Notes: generated from the sequence alone by a model not told the origin. A stretch of DNA of 64,000 nt from Vanessa cardui (GCF_905220365.1 NC_061154.1:4898001-4962000); one strand, 5' to 3'. Numbered from the stretch's first letter, positions 23,743 to 36,539 are shown. Numbers and translations are program-made.

Positions 23743-24190
23743 AAATAATATTTCAAGCTATCACTGTACTTGAATATTTAATTCAATACAATCAAATTAT
23801 TTTCTATTATTGTGATAAAGTTTTCAAAATAAACTTTTAATTATAAGAATTACCACTAATTTAACTAATACATACCTACTTACTAATTTAACTAATATCT
23901 GATATAAAAGGTCGTATAAACCATTAATTAATATTAATTATTGACATATATTTTTTTAGTTATTCGGAATTAACTCTAAGATTTAATCTCTGAAACCGAA
24001 AAATACTTGCATTGAAAAATGTCTATTGAACATATTAACTGATAGGCTAAATAACCAAAGTTCTACGCGATACCATGAGTTGGAAAATCGATCGAGCACC
24101 TATGCTCTCAAAAAGAATATAAGATTACATTGAAATGGCTCACTAAACGAAAAATATATAAACCGTAATCTATATAAAAATAAATATAGT

Positions 24191-24459
24191 ACAGTAACGG
24201 CCTATAAATCCTTTTCCTTTAGGGAGAATTTTTGAAGCTACTTCCATCACGCTATTCCAATGCAGATTAGTGGATAAACGTGTGGCAGAATTTCATTGAA
24301 ATTGGACTCGTGCAGAGCAGAGTTATCCCAGTGGGTGGAATGTGTACTTCTTAATCTTGACTGATGAATCCGAGCTCAAACCCAATTCCACTTGCGCTTA
24401 TGTTCACAATTTATCTCGTAAATCGTTGGTGAAGAAAAACTCTGTGACGATTTTATCAA
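24191..24459 (-). mobile_element. SINE-A copy with inverted 5' half
   Basis: From 24191 to about 24315 the minus strand carries the SINE 3' half (visible as CCATCACGCTATTCCAATGC, GTGTGGCAGAATTTC). From about 24316 to 24459 the + strand carries the head and first half (GAGCAGAGTTATCCCAGTGG, CTCAAACCC, TTTATCTCGT, GGTGAAGAAAAACTCTGTGA). The parts are complementary in coverage and opposite in orientation. It is diverged, with a short internal deletion in the 3' half and no clear target duplication. Confidence 0.7.
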
Positions 24460-24465
24460 AATAAT

Positions 24466-24640
24466 TGCGACCCGCCCGTCTTCGCACGTGTACTTTATAT
24501 ATATATGTAAATTATGACCAAATTACATAAAATCATTATAAATTGTAGCCTGTGTTATCCTGATATAACCTATATTACTGTAAAATTTCATCCAGATTTT
24601 TTATGAAAGAGTAACAAACACACATACATCTAACCTCACA
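24466..24640 (+). repeat. Rep-K-like or LINE-3'-end remnant
   Basis: Begins TTGCGACCCGCCCGTCTTCG with CACGTGTACTTTATA, then CCTGTGTTATCCTGATATAA and AAATTTCATCCAGATTTTTT. Non-coding. Confidence 0.55.
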
Positions 24641-24758
24641 AACTATCACATTTACTGTTTTGTAGGATTTTATATGTGATTTTATAACGTACTATTTTCA
24701 GCACATAGCTTCACCAACCCTTCGCATTTGCTTGGTGTAAAAGTGTGCCATTGCAGAC

Positions 24759-25062
24759 TGTCTGTGCAGTGACGTAAATAGGGCGGTGCCACCGATGCCC
24801 AGGCACAGGGCGTAGACTCTTGGGGGCGCAAAAATAGACAGACTGGGCAGAACTATTTTTTTTTCGTCATGCTCTTGGTAGCGCACGAGCGTATTTGTGT
24901 TTAGTGCTTATCTATAATTGGCAACACATTTTCAGTAGTCAACCTGCGTTTAAATTTTAGTAAGTGAGACAGTAAAATAGGCAAAGGGTCTGCTTAAATA
25001 GGGCGCAGTTATAGAAGCTCGCACACACCGCAGCAAAGGCTATTTACGGCACTGTTTCTGTG
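24759..25062. mobile_element. non-autonomous hAT transposon (MITE) with 8-bp target duplication
   Basis: The element spans 24767..25054 (288 bp). The left end CAGTGACGTAAATAG and the reverse complement of the right end, CAGTGCCGTAAATAG, match at 14 of 15 positions. The flanks are TGTCTGTG (24759-24766) and TTTCTGTG (25055-25062), 7 of 8 identical, as expected for the 8-bp duplication of hAT elements. The left interior has the GC-rich GGGCGGTGCCACC and GGGGGCGC runs typical of many hAT ends. No transposase is encoded; the 62-codon minus frame here is spurious. Confidence 0.88.
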
Positions 25063-25403
25063 TCAAATTCGTTCTGTTGTCGTGGTTGAGTGTCATCAAG
25101 ATAATATTTGGCACATATCATGGTATGACTTGTCGAATGGAAAATGACGTAGATGATTGTTTATTGGTAAGCGATTAATCCGCTCGACATTGTTTGTAAA
25201 GAAACTTTCGACAGGTTTCAAATTACAACTTCGACGACTGACTTAGTTAGCCTGCTGTAAATTCTATGTATAAATCAATAAACAAACGAGGGTATAAATA
25301 ACTTTATTTTCGTCTATATAACAACCTAATAATAAACGTACTATTTACTTTGGTGTTTATTCTTTTTTTTTCAAACTCATCTAATCCGATTAAAATATTT
25401 GGT

Positions 25404-25570
25404 TATTTTACGCGGCTTACAGTAGAGTGAAATGGCAGATATTGTCCTGTGACGTCACGTCCTTGCGACCTATGCTACATTTCCTTCTTTTTCTCTCTTG
25501 CTCTATCTCTTTCTTTAATAAGATTATTTTTTGTTATTGTTGTAATTCACACGGAATTAATAATAATTTG
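25404..25570 (+). repeat. Rep-P copy (pairs with 50724..50900)
   Basis: Both copies begin TTTTACGC, then CTTACAGTAGAG, TGGCAGA, and continue with interrupted similarity through TTGTTATT and AATTC to a CACGG or CGCGG motif. This copy also carries a TGACGTCA palindrome at 25450. Function and class are unknown. Confidence 0.5.
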
Positions 25571-26197
25571 ATTTCTTCTTATATCATTTATTTACACGCG
25601 TTGTTAATTTATTTTATTTAATACATCATTTAAATGTTGATTTTTTAACTCAATATTTTGCATAAATATTAAGTTAATTTCCTAATAAGCTACGTATTTT
25701 TAAGGTTATTACGAAACGTCACATACATAAAATTTATAAGCAGAAAATGTATGTAATTAATTTATGAACAGTTCATGTAAGTCAATTACGAATTTAATGC
25801 TCTACAAAATCATACAGCTATAGTGTGAAATTTCTCAAAGGCAGTTAAATCCCGCTGTTTATTATTTTATATTGCATAATCTACGTATTTTCTTTTAAAT
25901 TTAACAAGAATTTTCATAGCTATTTAAATATATACACACAAATTTCATGAATAAGCAGCATGACTTTGAGTACACTTTAAATACTCATGAAACTATTACT
26001 GCTATTTAAATAATAATAAAACTTTATGTTTAAATTTTTTATTTTTCTGATTATTAAAAAAAGGTAATCCAGTTATATTTTATGTTGCATTACAATTCCG
26101 CCTTTTATGAACCAATTTGCTTTTTTAGTTTCAAAAATTTCCAGTAATCGATTAAAAAAAATTGTAGTTAGTTATTTTTACGTTAAAATGTTTCATG
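25571..26197. other. no gene seen
   Basis: Very AT-rich with no recognised element. Confidence 0.5.
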
Positions 26198-26275
26198 TAA
26201 ATTTTGTACCGTTTCGGAGAGTAGATTTTACCGAGTATATCAAGAAACTCAGTAGTTACGTTTCAGCATTTCAAT
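26198..26275 (-). repeat. Rep-C fragment
   Basis: CCGTTTCGGAGAGTAGATTT, TACCGAGTATATCAAGAAAC and TCAGTAGTTACGTTTCAGCA match the Rep-C centre. The 76-codon + frame running across it is therefore not a gene. Confidence 0.65.
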
Positions 26276-28147
26276 TACAGGGTTTAATTAATTTGAGTAC
26301 AATATATCTTATTTATAAACGTTACTTTTTTAATTAATTAGCATATAATTATTCTACGAACTAAAACTCTTGCGTTTCCAACAGTCAATGATTTCCTAAA
26401 GTCGATTTACCTTCCAGTACGATGTGTGTAAATATGTTTGTGTGTTCAGAGAGTGAGTTGGTAACCAAACCAATTATAAGCGAGCAGTAATAAGCCGACA
26501 CTATCAATGTTTTGATTTCAAATCCCGATTAGAATAATTAACGTTTATTTAGTTGTATAAACTATTATTAATCGACTCAAGTTTCTCTTTGAATAACGAT
26601 ATCAATCATTAATAAGTAAAATAATTTATCGTCTAAATAGTTTGCGGGTATTATGGACTTGTTGCAATGATATCCCAGTATTGTAAGATCATTCAATGAT
26701 TGAATGATTACGATTATTAACGGCTCATATTATAAGATCGATCGGAACATTATTGTGAAACAACTAATAGCGAATATATTATTCAATAGCAGTGAAAGAA
26801 ATATCAGGTATATCTAAAACCGCTAAATTACGTGAAATTTGATATTGATAGAGTTTCGAGTACCGGAGAAGGGTGTAGACTACTTTATTTAATTTACCCC
26901 TTCAGGAGGTAAAAATTGAACAAATATCAATAGCTGATAATTAAATATGTCTAAAATGTTTTTATATAAGACGTAATGACGATGAGGTAACTGGCATTAT
27001 GTGTATGCAAGTGAGTTTGTACAGTGACTTTCATAACAATAGAAGAAATTACGATCTAATTACACTTGTAAATTATAAAACGATAAGTTATTGTTAGCAA
27101 TGCTATTATAAAAAGTCACTTCGATTCTCACTCTTGATATAATGAAAACTGACTTCTCGGGATGTCTTTACGTGTGTGATATAATTATCTCATCATGGAA
27201 TACAAGGCACTTTTTGACGTTTCACGATAATTGCAATATATATAAAGGCTATGTTCAATAATTCAATGACACATTATATATCCAAGAGAGTCAAATATCA
27301 TGTGACAAGCTTTGGTACTTCGATATTATGATAACACAGAATATATGTAATGTGACTATATATTAATATTTACCGTTATACGTAGACTACGTGTCCCAAA
27401 TAGTATGACATGCGAAGCAGTTATATAGAAGAATAGAAAGAGTGCTAATACCTTTATATTATATGATTAAATAAAAAACACTAGACACTATACACACACA
27501 TACATATATACAAAATAACAAATTGAAACATCCATATTTTACGTTTAAACTGCCAGTAACAGAACACGTCATGTCGAAGTTAAAAATCAAAAAGATTTTT
27601 TATAAATTTGGATTTACCATTTTTTCTATCTCTCGAATCATTATATCGCACATTTTTGTTAGCAATTAATGACTGAATTTAAGCCACTGAGCTTCTATTA
27701 TTTGAAATAAATACAACACACAATAAATTTTAAAATACATAACTGGCCTAGTTTGTTTATAATCTATTTGTACTTTTATATTTATATTGATGTCCAAGAT
27801 ATCGTTTTAATGAACCTGTTTTGTTTTTAAGACAAAGCATACAGATCGTTAAGGATTCATTGGTGCGCAGCGTTTAGCATCATGTCATAAACATGCTTAA
27901 CATTATAAATCTCCTTCACGAAGGCGCCCTCTACGTAATATTATCGGCATTAGTCGAAATGACGCTCGTACTTAAAATATGTCTTAGTATGCGTGAGATA
28001 TTACACACACATTGAAGATACAAAAAAATTAGACTATAATTTAAGGTGGAGGAACGCTTCTCGAGTGAATAAGTTGCATGTGTTATAAGGTACATGTCAC
28101 CTTCCTTATAACATTCGATACTTTACTCACAATCACACCATTATAGA
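26276..28147. other. no gene seen
   Basis: AT-rich. A small palindromic cluster (ATCATTCAATGATTGAATGA) lies at about 26690. No repeat family or exon is supported. Confidence 0.5.
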
Positions 28148-28466
28148 GTTTAAAATTAACAACAACAACAACAACAGCTGCCTGTAAATTCCCACTGCTG
28201 GGCTAAAGGCCTCTTTTCCCTTTTGAGGAGAAGGTTTGGAACATATTCCACCACGCTGTTCCAATGCGGTTTGGTGGACTACACATGTGGCAGAATTTCT
28301 ACGAAATTTGGCACATGCAGGTTTCCTCACGATGTTTTACTTCACTGCTGAGCACGAGATGAATTATAAACACAAATTAAGCACCTGAATCAGCGGTGCT
28401 TGCCTGAGTTTGAACCCGCAATCATCGTTTAAGATGCACTGGGCCATCTCGACGTTTAAAAATTAA
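28148..28466 (-). mobile_element. SINE-A full copy with target duplication
   Basis: Flanks GTTTAAAATTAA (28148-28159) and GTTTAAAAATTAA (28454-28466) differ by one A. In reverse it runs from a (CAA)n tail through CCACTGCTGGGCTAAAGGCC and CATATTCCACCACGCTGTT to the head GGGCCATCTCGAC. Part of the head between AAGATGCAC and TGGGCC is lost. Confidence 0.88.
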
Positions 28467-30485
28467 ATGTACCAAATAAGTATCTATGCTTGCAAGAAAT
28501 CTAGAAATTAATTAATTAACGAGTTTAAACTAGCAACCTTCGATTCTAAGAATACGATATTCTTAAACAGAATATTGTATTTTGGGTGCAAGGTTATCTC
28601 GACTCGTTCATGCTGAATGTTCATCTGCTTAATTTGTGAATGCTATCGTGAGAATATTTCATGTTTCTATATTCTATATATGTCGAACAAAAGTTTGTCT
28701 AATAGACTTTAATTATGAAGTATCTTTGTCGGGCAGTGCATTGCACCAAGACAATAAATGACCCTTAAAATTGTCATTTCAAGACCTTAAAATAATAATC
28801 CCCTGAAACGAGTTTATACGTATTTGTCACATCAGTTTATCATAAGCTAGTTTTAAAAAAAGTGTAAAGACCATTAAGGCTTTGAAATATTCTTTCTTTA
28901 CATTTAAGTATTTTACTTTTAATGTGAAAAGCCTTTCTTGAAACTGTCATATAAAAATTCTCACTTTTTAATAAATAGAACGTTGTGTTCAAATCCTTTT
29001 CTATACAAAAGAAACTCATTTTTTCCAGAGGCTGAATTGCTATATCTTAACGTTTATTAAACCACAACCTGCAAAACCGTAATGACTTCGCTCAAATAGA
29101 TCCTATAACAAGACATAGTTTTCGTCTGTCGTTAGTAAATCTTTGCAACTCTTAAATCTACAAAGGGTAAAAGGTGCGTTGTACAAAGTAAATTTTTCAA
29201 GACTTTAAATTACGAATGAGACACATTTAATGGTATTCTCTTAAGTCTCAAGTCTCAACTAATTCCTTATATTGTTAGCATATGAGGTGCGGTGCTCTAA
29301 TTACTCTGTCACTCTCTACTTAACTACTTAACCAGGTAAGCCATAACAATAATTGCTATGGGTTATACCAGTTCTTATGTCTTAAGAAACGCGTGAGTGG
29401 GTCGAAGGCTAAATAACAATGCATGCGGCTTGCGTAATTAGCACCCCACAAATGACCCTCTGGACAAAGGCCTGTCCTTTGTATTTTAATAAAAGGTAAC
29501 AATTTATCCCAAAGGTTATTGCTAAGACATACGGTCCGAACTTCTTGGAGTTTACGTTCACAACTAAGTATATATTTCTTTATCATAAATATAATTTGAA
29601 AACTAGAAAGCTGGAAAGCAGTTATTGATCGCGCAGATTTGAAATCACGACTTTGTTAACTGCATCAATAAAGAGATCAAAAGAACTGGTAATGCTTCAA
29701 ATATTAGACAGAATATTGGTCTCTGAATCCTTTTTTGGAACAGAGTCTCTAGTCGTTATAAGAATTACTTATATATTGCGTACGTACACTATTACCGTTT
29801 AATAATGCATAAACATGTTCTCGTATATAATCCTATTCAATATTATATAGACGAACAAGGATAACCGGTACACTTTAAATCGATACCCTTAAAAACAAAA
29901 ACATAAATCCGACTTAATAAGCGACGTTGAATAGTCTAAAAATAAATTAAGATCAATCTTATTTAATTACAGCGTCGAAGTTTTATCTTCTAAATAATTA
30001 AACTTTGTCTTCACTAAGTTAGTCCCTCGATTGAATTTATCTCGTTAATAGGTTTTTCAATTAGTATTTTTAAAATCATAATAATATTTATTCAAATAAA
30101 GTATAATCGTTCGTCGTGTACAGATTGTAGTAATTTAAGTTTCTTCTCAGATAATACTTTTTGGTATAAATTGTTGGTAACTTAGTTATATTCCAAGAAC
30201 ATTTGCTAAAACAAATAATAGCCCTCCAAATATACTGAAATGTTCGATCAAATATTATATACATGTATCTATGTCATGGTTAGATAGTAAATACCGTTAG
30301 ATTATTATCTATCTAGCGAGTTTGTAAACTATCGAAAGATTCCGAACCGTAACATTGTGTTTACAGTTTAACGCATTCCTTCCGGTAGATTATATATCGA
30401 AGTTGATATTAGTTAAATTATAAAACTATTGAGAGAAATAATAGTTATTTTGCAAGTTGATGGAATAACTGTAAACAACTAAAGC
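28467..30485. other. no gene seen
   Basis: AT-rich. The 76-codon minus frame at 29356..29586 is somewhat GC-richer than its surroundings but shows no recognisable family or splice sites. Confidence 0.45.
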
Positions 30486-30655
30486 TGACGACCTCTGTGG
30501 TCGAGTAATGTGTACACCGGTTTTTATGGGTACATTGATGTCCCGGTTTCGATTCCCGGCCCAGTCGGTTCTTACTTTTTCTGTTTGTAGTTATGTTTTC
30601 TGATCCTATTTTCAATGGGATCAGAGTAATTTATGTGATGTTGTCCAATATTTAT
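30486..30655 (+). mobile_element. SINE-B copy
   Basis: GACGACCTCTGTGGTCGAGT, then CCCGGTTTCGATTCCCGGCC (B-box-like), and a body ending CAATGGGATCAGAGTAATTT. It is shorter than the copy at 11937. Confidence 0.8.
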
Positions 30656-32350
30656 TTATTCTTAACTTGAATGTATATGTTTTATAATACATAACAATTA
30701 GGAGTGTTTTTATAAAAAAAAATCAATACGGATTTTATTTACAATATACCTTGTTATTGTATTATGAATATCACAAGATATTAAAATAAAAAGAGGCAAA
30801 AAAAGTGAGGCGTGAGGCGCTTATCTCGGTATTAATTACATGTTTGCTATAAACCGTAAAAGATAATCGCTTCATTTATTTTGTTATAAGTCTGCCGATC
30901 CTCGGGTCCAGGGTTCATTTCTCGCGTACTCCTGCCAATATTAAAAATTTGAGAATCCAATATGGGTACCTATATAATAAGTAATTAGCTGACCATGTAT
31001 TACACAACCTCTTTACTTACTTAACGACAATTAAATTACATTACTAAAATTAGATGTTCCTTGGAAGGCATAAAAAGAAAATTGATTAATTTTCTTTGCG
31101 CCATAACATAATGAGTTGAACTCGTTATGTCTATTTTGAGGTTGAAAGTAAATTACACTGCATATATAAGAATTACCATAAAAAAATGTATTCTGCTTTT
31201 TTTTAACTATTTACCTCAATCTATTACTTGCGTTCATGATGCTGTTTCAGAATGCAGATCCCATATAATCGGCAAGAAACCGAATTGTTAAAATATTGAA
31301 AAAAAAAAATCTCAAATAAAATCAATGAAAACTATAAAACTCTTTAATCATAAATATGATTGTACCGTATAATAGGATTTATATTTATTTGTAATATAAA
31401 ATTTAATAGGCAAAGTTAAATTATTCCCCGCCCATTATGTTCTATTGTTAACATCCCACGGGAAGATTTTGTCTTCGTTTTGTCAAAGTAATTAGAGGCA
31501 AGCTTTTATTCGAGAATATACACAATAATTCATTCTTATTCTCAATAAACTTTTTGTTTGACGCAAAAGTATGATGAAAATAAATTTTAATTACCTTATT
31601 GAGAAGATAATAAATACGTAATTATGTATAGAGAACTGTTATCCAATCGAAACGCTGGCTTCCAAAACATGATTACAAAAGAGGTTTTATGTAAAAAAAT
31701 ATTAAAATAAAACTATTTAATAACATAAATGCTAATATCTATAATTAGATACTATTTCGTCCGTGCCTGGTATCAAATTCATAATTTATGTGTTTTGTTA
31801 ATCTTTAACTAAGTTACTTGTGATAGGTTTAACGTATAATTTATTATTTTTGCACAATTTTTTATATGTTGGAAAATTAAAATATTTAATAGGATAAATT
31901 AAAGATAACACTGTCAACTCCGAAACAAATCATTTAAAGACAAATTAAACGAAATTTTAACAGTGAACTGTTCCGGAAGAATGATTTGTATGTAAAAATA
32001 AAAGTCCAATTTCAAACGCGTCTTTGTCTTGGACTTATTAGCAAATGTTTTTAAAACATTTATTCCTTTCCATTTAAACTGTTGTCTGTTGATATGTTAT
32101 TTATGTGACCATTCTAGATAAACAATATGTTTACACTGTGTAATTTTTAGTGGAGTTATATCAGGCACTATTCGATTATCTGTTTCCAGGAGATAAAGGA
32201 AGACATAGTGAGAAATCTTCATAAGTCTCATGAAGCTCTAACGCATGGGCATCCACCTACATTGAGCACCTTGGTAGAATTAATTCCAAATCGTTTGGAA
32301 CTAATTCTACCACATATTCTTAGGGAAATCCCCAAGAGGAAAAGGGACCC
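30656..32350. other. no gene seen
   Basis: AT-rich. A tRNA-like scrap at 30885-30945 (CCTCGGGTCCAGGGTTCATT) could be the head of another SINE but is too diverged to call. No exon is supported. Confidence 0.45.
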
Positions 32351-32351
32351 T

Positions 32352-32378
32352 CATCATCATCATCATCATCATCATCAA
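32352..32378. repeat. (CAT)n microsatellite at an RTE 3' end
   Basis: About nine CAT units directly abut the end of the RTE fragment. On the sense strand of the LINE this is a (TGA)n tail, consistent with the short-repeat tails of RTE elements. Confidence 0.9.
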
Positions 32379-32380
32379 TA

Positions 32381-32747
32381 GCCTATTTTTGTCCACTGCT
32401 GGACATAGGCCTCTCCCAGTGCACGCCACTGTGGTCTTTCTCCGGCTACTCGCATCAAGCTCCTGCCTGCCGCCTTGCGTATATCGTCACTCCACCGTGC
32501 CTGAGGACGTCATACACCGCGTTTGCCGAGACGCGGTCTCCACTCTAGAACACGTTTTTCCCAACGGTTGTCGGTTCTACGACAAATATGACCAGCCTAC
32601 TGCCATTTCAGCTTACTAATCCGGTGGGCTATGTCGATGACTTTGTTCTTTGACGGATCACCTCATTTCTGATGCGATCCCTCAAAGAAACGCCGAGCAT
32701 AGCCCTTTCCATAGCACGCTGAGCGACTTTAAGCTGGTGGACCAGCC
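32381..32747 (-). pseudogene. RTE LINE ORF 3' end, degenerate
   Basis: Read on the minus strand: QLKVAQRAMERAMLGVSLRD near the start, then ISKLKW, a stop, AGHICRR, RWGKRVLEWRPRLGKR (with small differences), RWSDDI, GERPQWRALGEAYVQQW and a natural stop. At least one frameshift and two in-frame stops disable it. The + strand frame over the same bases is antisense noise. A GGACCCT at each side (32345, 32775) may be a short target duplication, but this is unsure. Confidence 0.85.
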
Positions 32748-33648
32748 TTAACCCTAGTAGACTAAATAACCCTAGGACCCTAGTAGGAGTATATCTATAG
32801 AATCATACTTTGCATGAAATTGTGTCCTATATATATGTTGGGTACAATTTACGAATAAATAGAAATTGTTGAAAGAAAAACCATTACGCATTTCGACTTA
32901 TATATAGCCCGCGTGCTCCAACTGAGACAAATTGAATTTAGATTTTCTCCAAATATAATAGCGACAAGATTATATTCCCAATTCGAGTTATAAATAAGGA
33001 CGTTATTTACCTGAGAAAATAATTAAAATATTTCTTTGTCGATCGTCTCTCATTTAAATCACTTTGATTTTGTTCCACAACTAATCATGAAATGTATGTT
33101 GACAAATTAAGAATTATTATATACAAATATCTCGTCTATAAGCTGTCATAAATAATGAAACTTACTTCAAAAAAATCCGTTTCTTGTTTAATATCATATT
33201 AATATGCGTTGAACAAAAAATACGTTCGTTTTTTCCGTGATTTTATTCACAAAAGTTAATTTTCTGCTTATAATAAATCTCGACTATTTAAAAAAAATTA
33301 TAGACGAAAATAGACATGAGACCTTTACTTTAAGTATATAAAAAGAAAACCTTACGGTGGGCGATACTTCGACATGACAGATAGCATTAATATAACTTTA
33401 GGTAAGACACGGTCATGAAAGAAAATGACGAATTTTAATTGCAAACTTATGAATGTTTTAGAAGTCTTTTTACAAACTTAAAGATGCAAGTTTTAATTTA
33501 ATTTAGTTACTGAAAGAAACCTTATAAAATAAATGAATACTCCTAAACATGATATATTACTTATATACATCAAATTCACACTTATAAAAATAAAATATAA
33601 ACATTACCCGAAGAAAGTGTGTCTTCTGCTGTGAGTTTCATCATTATC
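32748..33648. other. no gene seen
   Basis: AT-rich, apart from a short CCCTAG-containing repeat at 32750-32785. Confidence 0.5.
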
Positions 33649-33882
33649 ATCTGGGCTAAGGCTGCCTCTGCCTTTGAGGAGAAGGTTTGGAGCATGTTCC
33701 ATCACTATGGTCCAATGCGCGTTGGTGGATACACGTTTCGTTGATTTTCGTCGTTCGTTTTCTTCACCGCCGAGCACGAGATGAATTATAAACACAAATT
33801 AAGCACATGAATATTCAGTGGTGCTTGATTTGAACCCGCAATCATTGGTTAAGATAAACTAACCACTGGGTCATCTCGACGG
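33649..33882 (-). mobile_element. SINE-A partial copy
   Basis: TTTGAGGAGAAGGTTTGGAG, CACCGCCGAGCACGAGATGA, GAACCCGCAATCATTGGTTA and ACTGGGTCATCTCGAC in reverse. The 3' tail and part of the middle (the CCTCACGATG block) are missing. Confidence 0.85.
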
Positions 33883-34204
33883 CTATAAGTTTAGAACTAC
33901 AAAATTATCGCATTTATTTATTAACACGAGCTATGCAGAAAATTAGGGAAATTCTCACTGAAATTAAACAAAACATTCCTGGTAATGTATGGCTTTCATC
34001 AATAATAACACACAGTGTGTTGTGAGTGAGTGAGGTACTTTGAATGGTTGAAGTATGCCTTTACGCAAACAGATTTCTCTAACGAATGGGCAGATCAAGG
34101 GCCATTCATGACATAGATAATTACATTAAATAGTCCCATTAATTAAATGTAACAGTGAATACAATAATTATAGCAATTACATCGTGAAATGGTTATATTA
34201 TAAA

Positions 34205-34370
34205 GGTAGTATAATCTACACATATATTTATACGTATTATAAATATGAAAGTATCTCTGTTTTGTCTGTCTATCTGTCGCTCTTTCACGACTAAACCGCT
34301 GAACCGAATTTGATGAAATTTAGTATGAAGTAAACTTGAACTCTAAGAAATGACACCGTGGGCGACTCAT
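34205..34370 (+). repeat. LINE-3'-end-like remnant
   Basis: TTTGTCTGTCTATCTGTCGC, ACGACTAAACCGCTGAACCG, AATTTGATGAAATTTAGTAT and GAACTCTAAGAAATGACACC. This arrangement recurs at 38285 and, weaker, at 55845-55960 and 56875-56960. Confidence 0.55.
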
Positions 34371-34407
34371 GGTAATAAATAAAGTAATAAGAGCGCGTAA
34401 ATTTGTG

Positions 34408-34612
34408 CAGAAGCCTTTTCTTCCTTTGAGTAGAAGGTTAGGAGCATATTTCACCACGCTGCTCCATTTCGGGTTAGTGGATTCACATGTGGCAGAATTT
34501 CATGGAAATTAGACACATGTACACGATGTTTTATAAGATGAATTATAAACACTACACTGTTCTAACAACTGGAGCATCGCGGTATTTATATTTAAAATAA
34601 ATCTCGTATTTG
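34408..34612 (-). mobile_element. SINE-A variant (A') sharing a novel 5' junction
   Basis: The SINE-A 3' half in reverse, through CACATGTACACGATGTTTTA, leads not to a normal head but to TTCTAACAACTGGAGCATCG, CGGTATTTATATTTAAAATA and AATCTCGTATTTGAC. The same non-SINE sequence is joined at the same place in the copy at 47655..47882. Confidence 0.75.
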
Positions 34613-34637
34613 ACCAAGTATGGTTTTGACAAAGCAG

Positions 34638-34762
34638 GTTTCCTCACGATGTTTTCCATCGCCGTGGAGCTTGAGATGAATTAGAAACACAAATTAAGCA
34701 TATGAAAACTCAGTGGTCCATCGGTTAAGATGTACGCGTTCTAACCGATGGGCCATCTCGAC
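34638..34762 (-). mobile_element. SINE-A head fragment
   Basis: CAGGTTTCCTCACGATGTTT, CCATCGCCGTGGAGCTTGAG, GTCCATCGGTTAAGATGTAC and GATGGGCCATCTCGACTGG in reverse. It lies just beyond the A' copy, as if the A' sequence had been placed within or beside a normal SINE-A. Confidence 0.8.
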
Positions 34763-35491
34763 TGGCTGGGTAGCGTTTGTTTGTTTTTCCCATTTAACAC
34801 AAAAACTTCGTATCGAAGTGATATGAGGTTTCTTAACAGATTTTATTTATATTTATAATAATGATAAACAATATCGAGCTCGTAAATTTACAACGTGTTG
34901 GTACGAGGTAAAAAAATGAATTTTAGAGCAGTCTGGAGATTAAATCGATATCTAAACGATTATTTAGATATAGATTTAAAATTTGGATATGTACAGAATT
35001 TATTTAATTTAATAGATGAGACTTAAGTAGGTAAAGGCTGATTTATTTATTATGATATATTATTTATTTTATTATGATTTACAAACTAGCATTGCACCAA
35101 TTGCTTTCAAAATTTGTCCAACCCTCATTTATAGCTTTACATATGATAAACTGACTAGTAAATGTAAAAAGGACTAAAATCAGATAGTTGATATTTATTA
35201 TATATATGCGCATTCTATCCTAAAAAAAGCCTCTCCAATTATAGGCTCTGTGTAATACATGTATATACAAATACAGATGTTCCACAGAATATTATCTTAA
35301 AATAGTTTCCATTTGAATTGATCAGCAGAATTGCGTGGGACATATTTCATAACTAGTGTGTGGCCAAATACGGATGTGCTTTCTATTTTATATTAGTGGG
35401 ATTTCATTATCGTTATATTATTATCCTATTTCATTATCATCATATTCATTATCGGGATTGGATGGACCAATAGTTTTACTTGCTTTTCGTG

Positions 35492-35772
35492 GCACACACA
35501 ATAACAACCTATAAATTTCCCACAGCTGGGATAAAGGCCTCCTCTCCCATTGAGGAGAAATTAGGAACAAAATCCACTACGTTGTTCCAATGCGGGTTAG
35601 TGGAATACACATGCGGCAGAATTTTTATGAAATTTGACCTATGACCTCGTCGAGAACGAGATGAACTATAAACATAAATTAAGCACATGAATATCCAGAG
35701 GTTCTTGCCTAGGTTTGAACCCGCAATCATCGGTTAAGATGCAAGCGTTTTAACCACTGAGCCATCTCGCCT
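35492..35772 (-). mobile_element. SINE-A copy
   Basis: TAACAACCTATAAATTTCCC, GAGGAGAAATTAGGAACAAA, CGCAATCATCGGTTAAGATG and ACCACTGAGCCATCTCGCC in reverse. Part of the CCTCACGATG block is replaced. A CACACACA run at both ends may be the target duplication but is low-complexity. Confidence 0.85.
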
Positions 35773-35784
35773 CACACACACATA

Positions 35785-35900
35785 GTTCCAATTCCCAGAC
35801 TCTGGGCTCTTACTTATTTACGCAACGTGGGGCTTGAAGCCAAAACCTCAGGATCTGCGACCTTAAATCTAGACAATAGACTAACGAGGCAATCAAGTAT
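35785..35900 (-). repeat. possible third tRNA-derived SINE fragment
   Basis: On the minus strand, TGCCTCGTTAGTCTATTGTC, then GGTCGCAGATCCTGAGG and GGCTTCAAGCCCCAC have the order and spacing of a tRNA-like head with A and B boxes. Only one copy is present, so family status is unproven. Confidence 0.35.
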
Positions 35901-36539
35901 AAATAGGTTATGAAGTAAATATATACCTACATATATGGCGCATATTTTTTTAATTACTATGACGATGTTGTTGGAGAGAAAGTCGTTTGTTCAGATGCTT
36001 TCGATACGAATGCAATCAAAACTACAACAGATACGCAAACAATGTATCAGAGATTTTTAGGTCTCGAGAATATTTCGTTCTATATTTAAAAGACAATACA
36101 TAACTATTTTTATATTTAAAATGCCGAATACCTATTCTATTTATTTTTTATTTTAATATTGATTTGTGGAGGTAAAAAATTACGTTTAAAGTAAATAGTT
36201 TACAAACCGAACTAATAACTTTAGAAACTTTAAAAAATATTTAACGAACGGTAAACATTCACAACTCATTAAAAAAAAAATAAACGAGATAAAATTGTTA
36301 TTTCACTCAAGCGAAACCGAAACATGTATTTTGTAATACATATTCGAAATATTAAAAATGTAAACATAGATTTTATATTAATTAAATGGAATCAAGTAAA
36401 TAAAATATTTTTCTGTATGTGTTAATTGGTAAAAAAATACACTGAAGTTTATTAGAATGGTAAAACAGAACGCAGGTATTATTACGTTAATACCGTACTA
36501 TTTGTAATAACTAGACTAACTTTGACCTACATCGTCATA
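35901..36539. other. no gene seen
   Basis: AT-rich, no recognised element. Confidence 0.5.

Noticed and set aside
32389..32619. 76-codon + strand open frame
   Set aside because: It is antisense to the RTE ORF remnant on the minus strand; the low stop density comes from that GC-richer coding relic.
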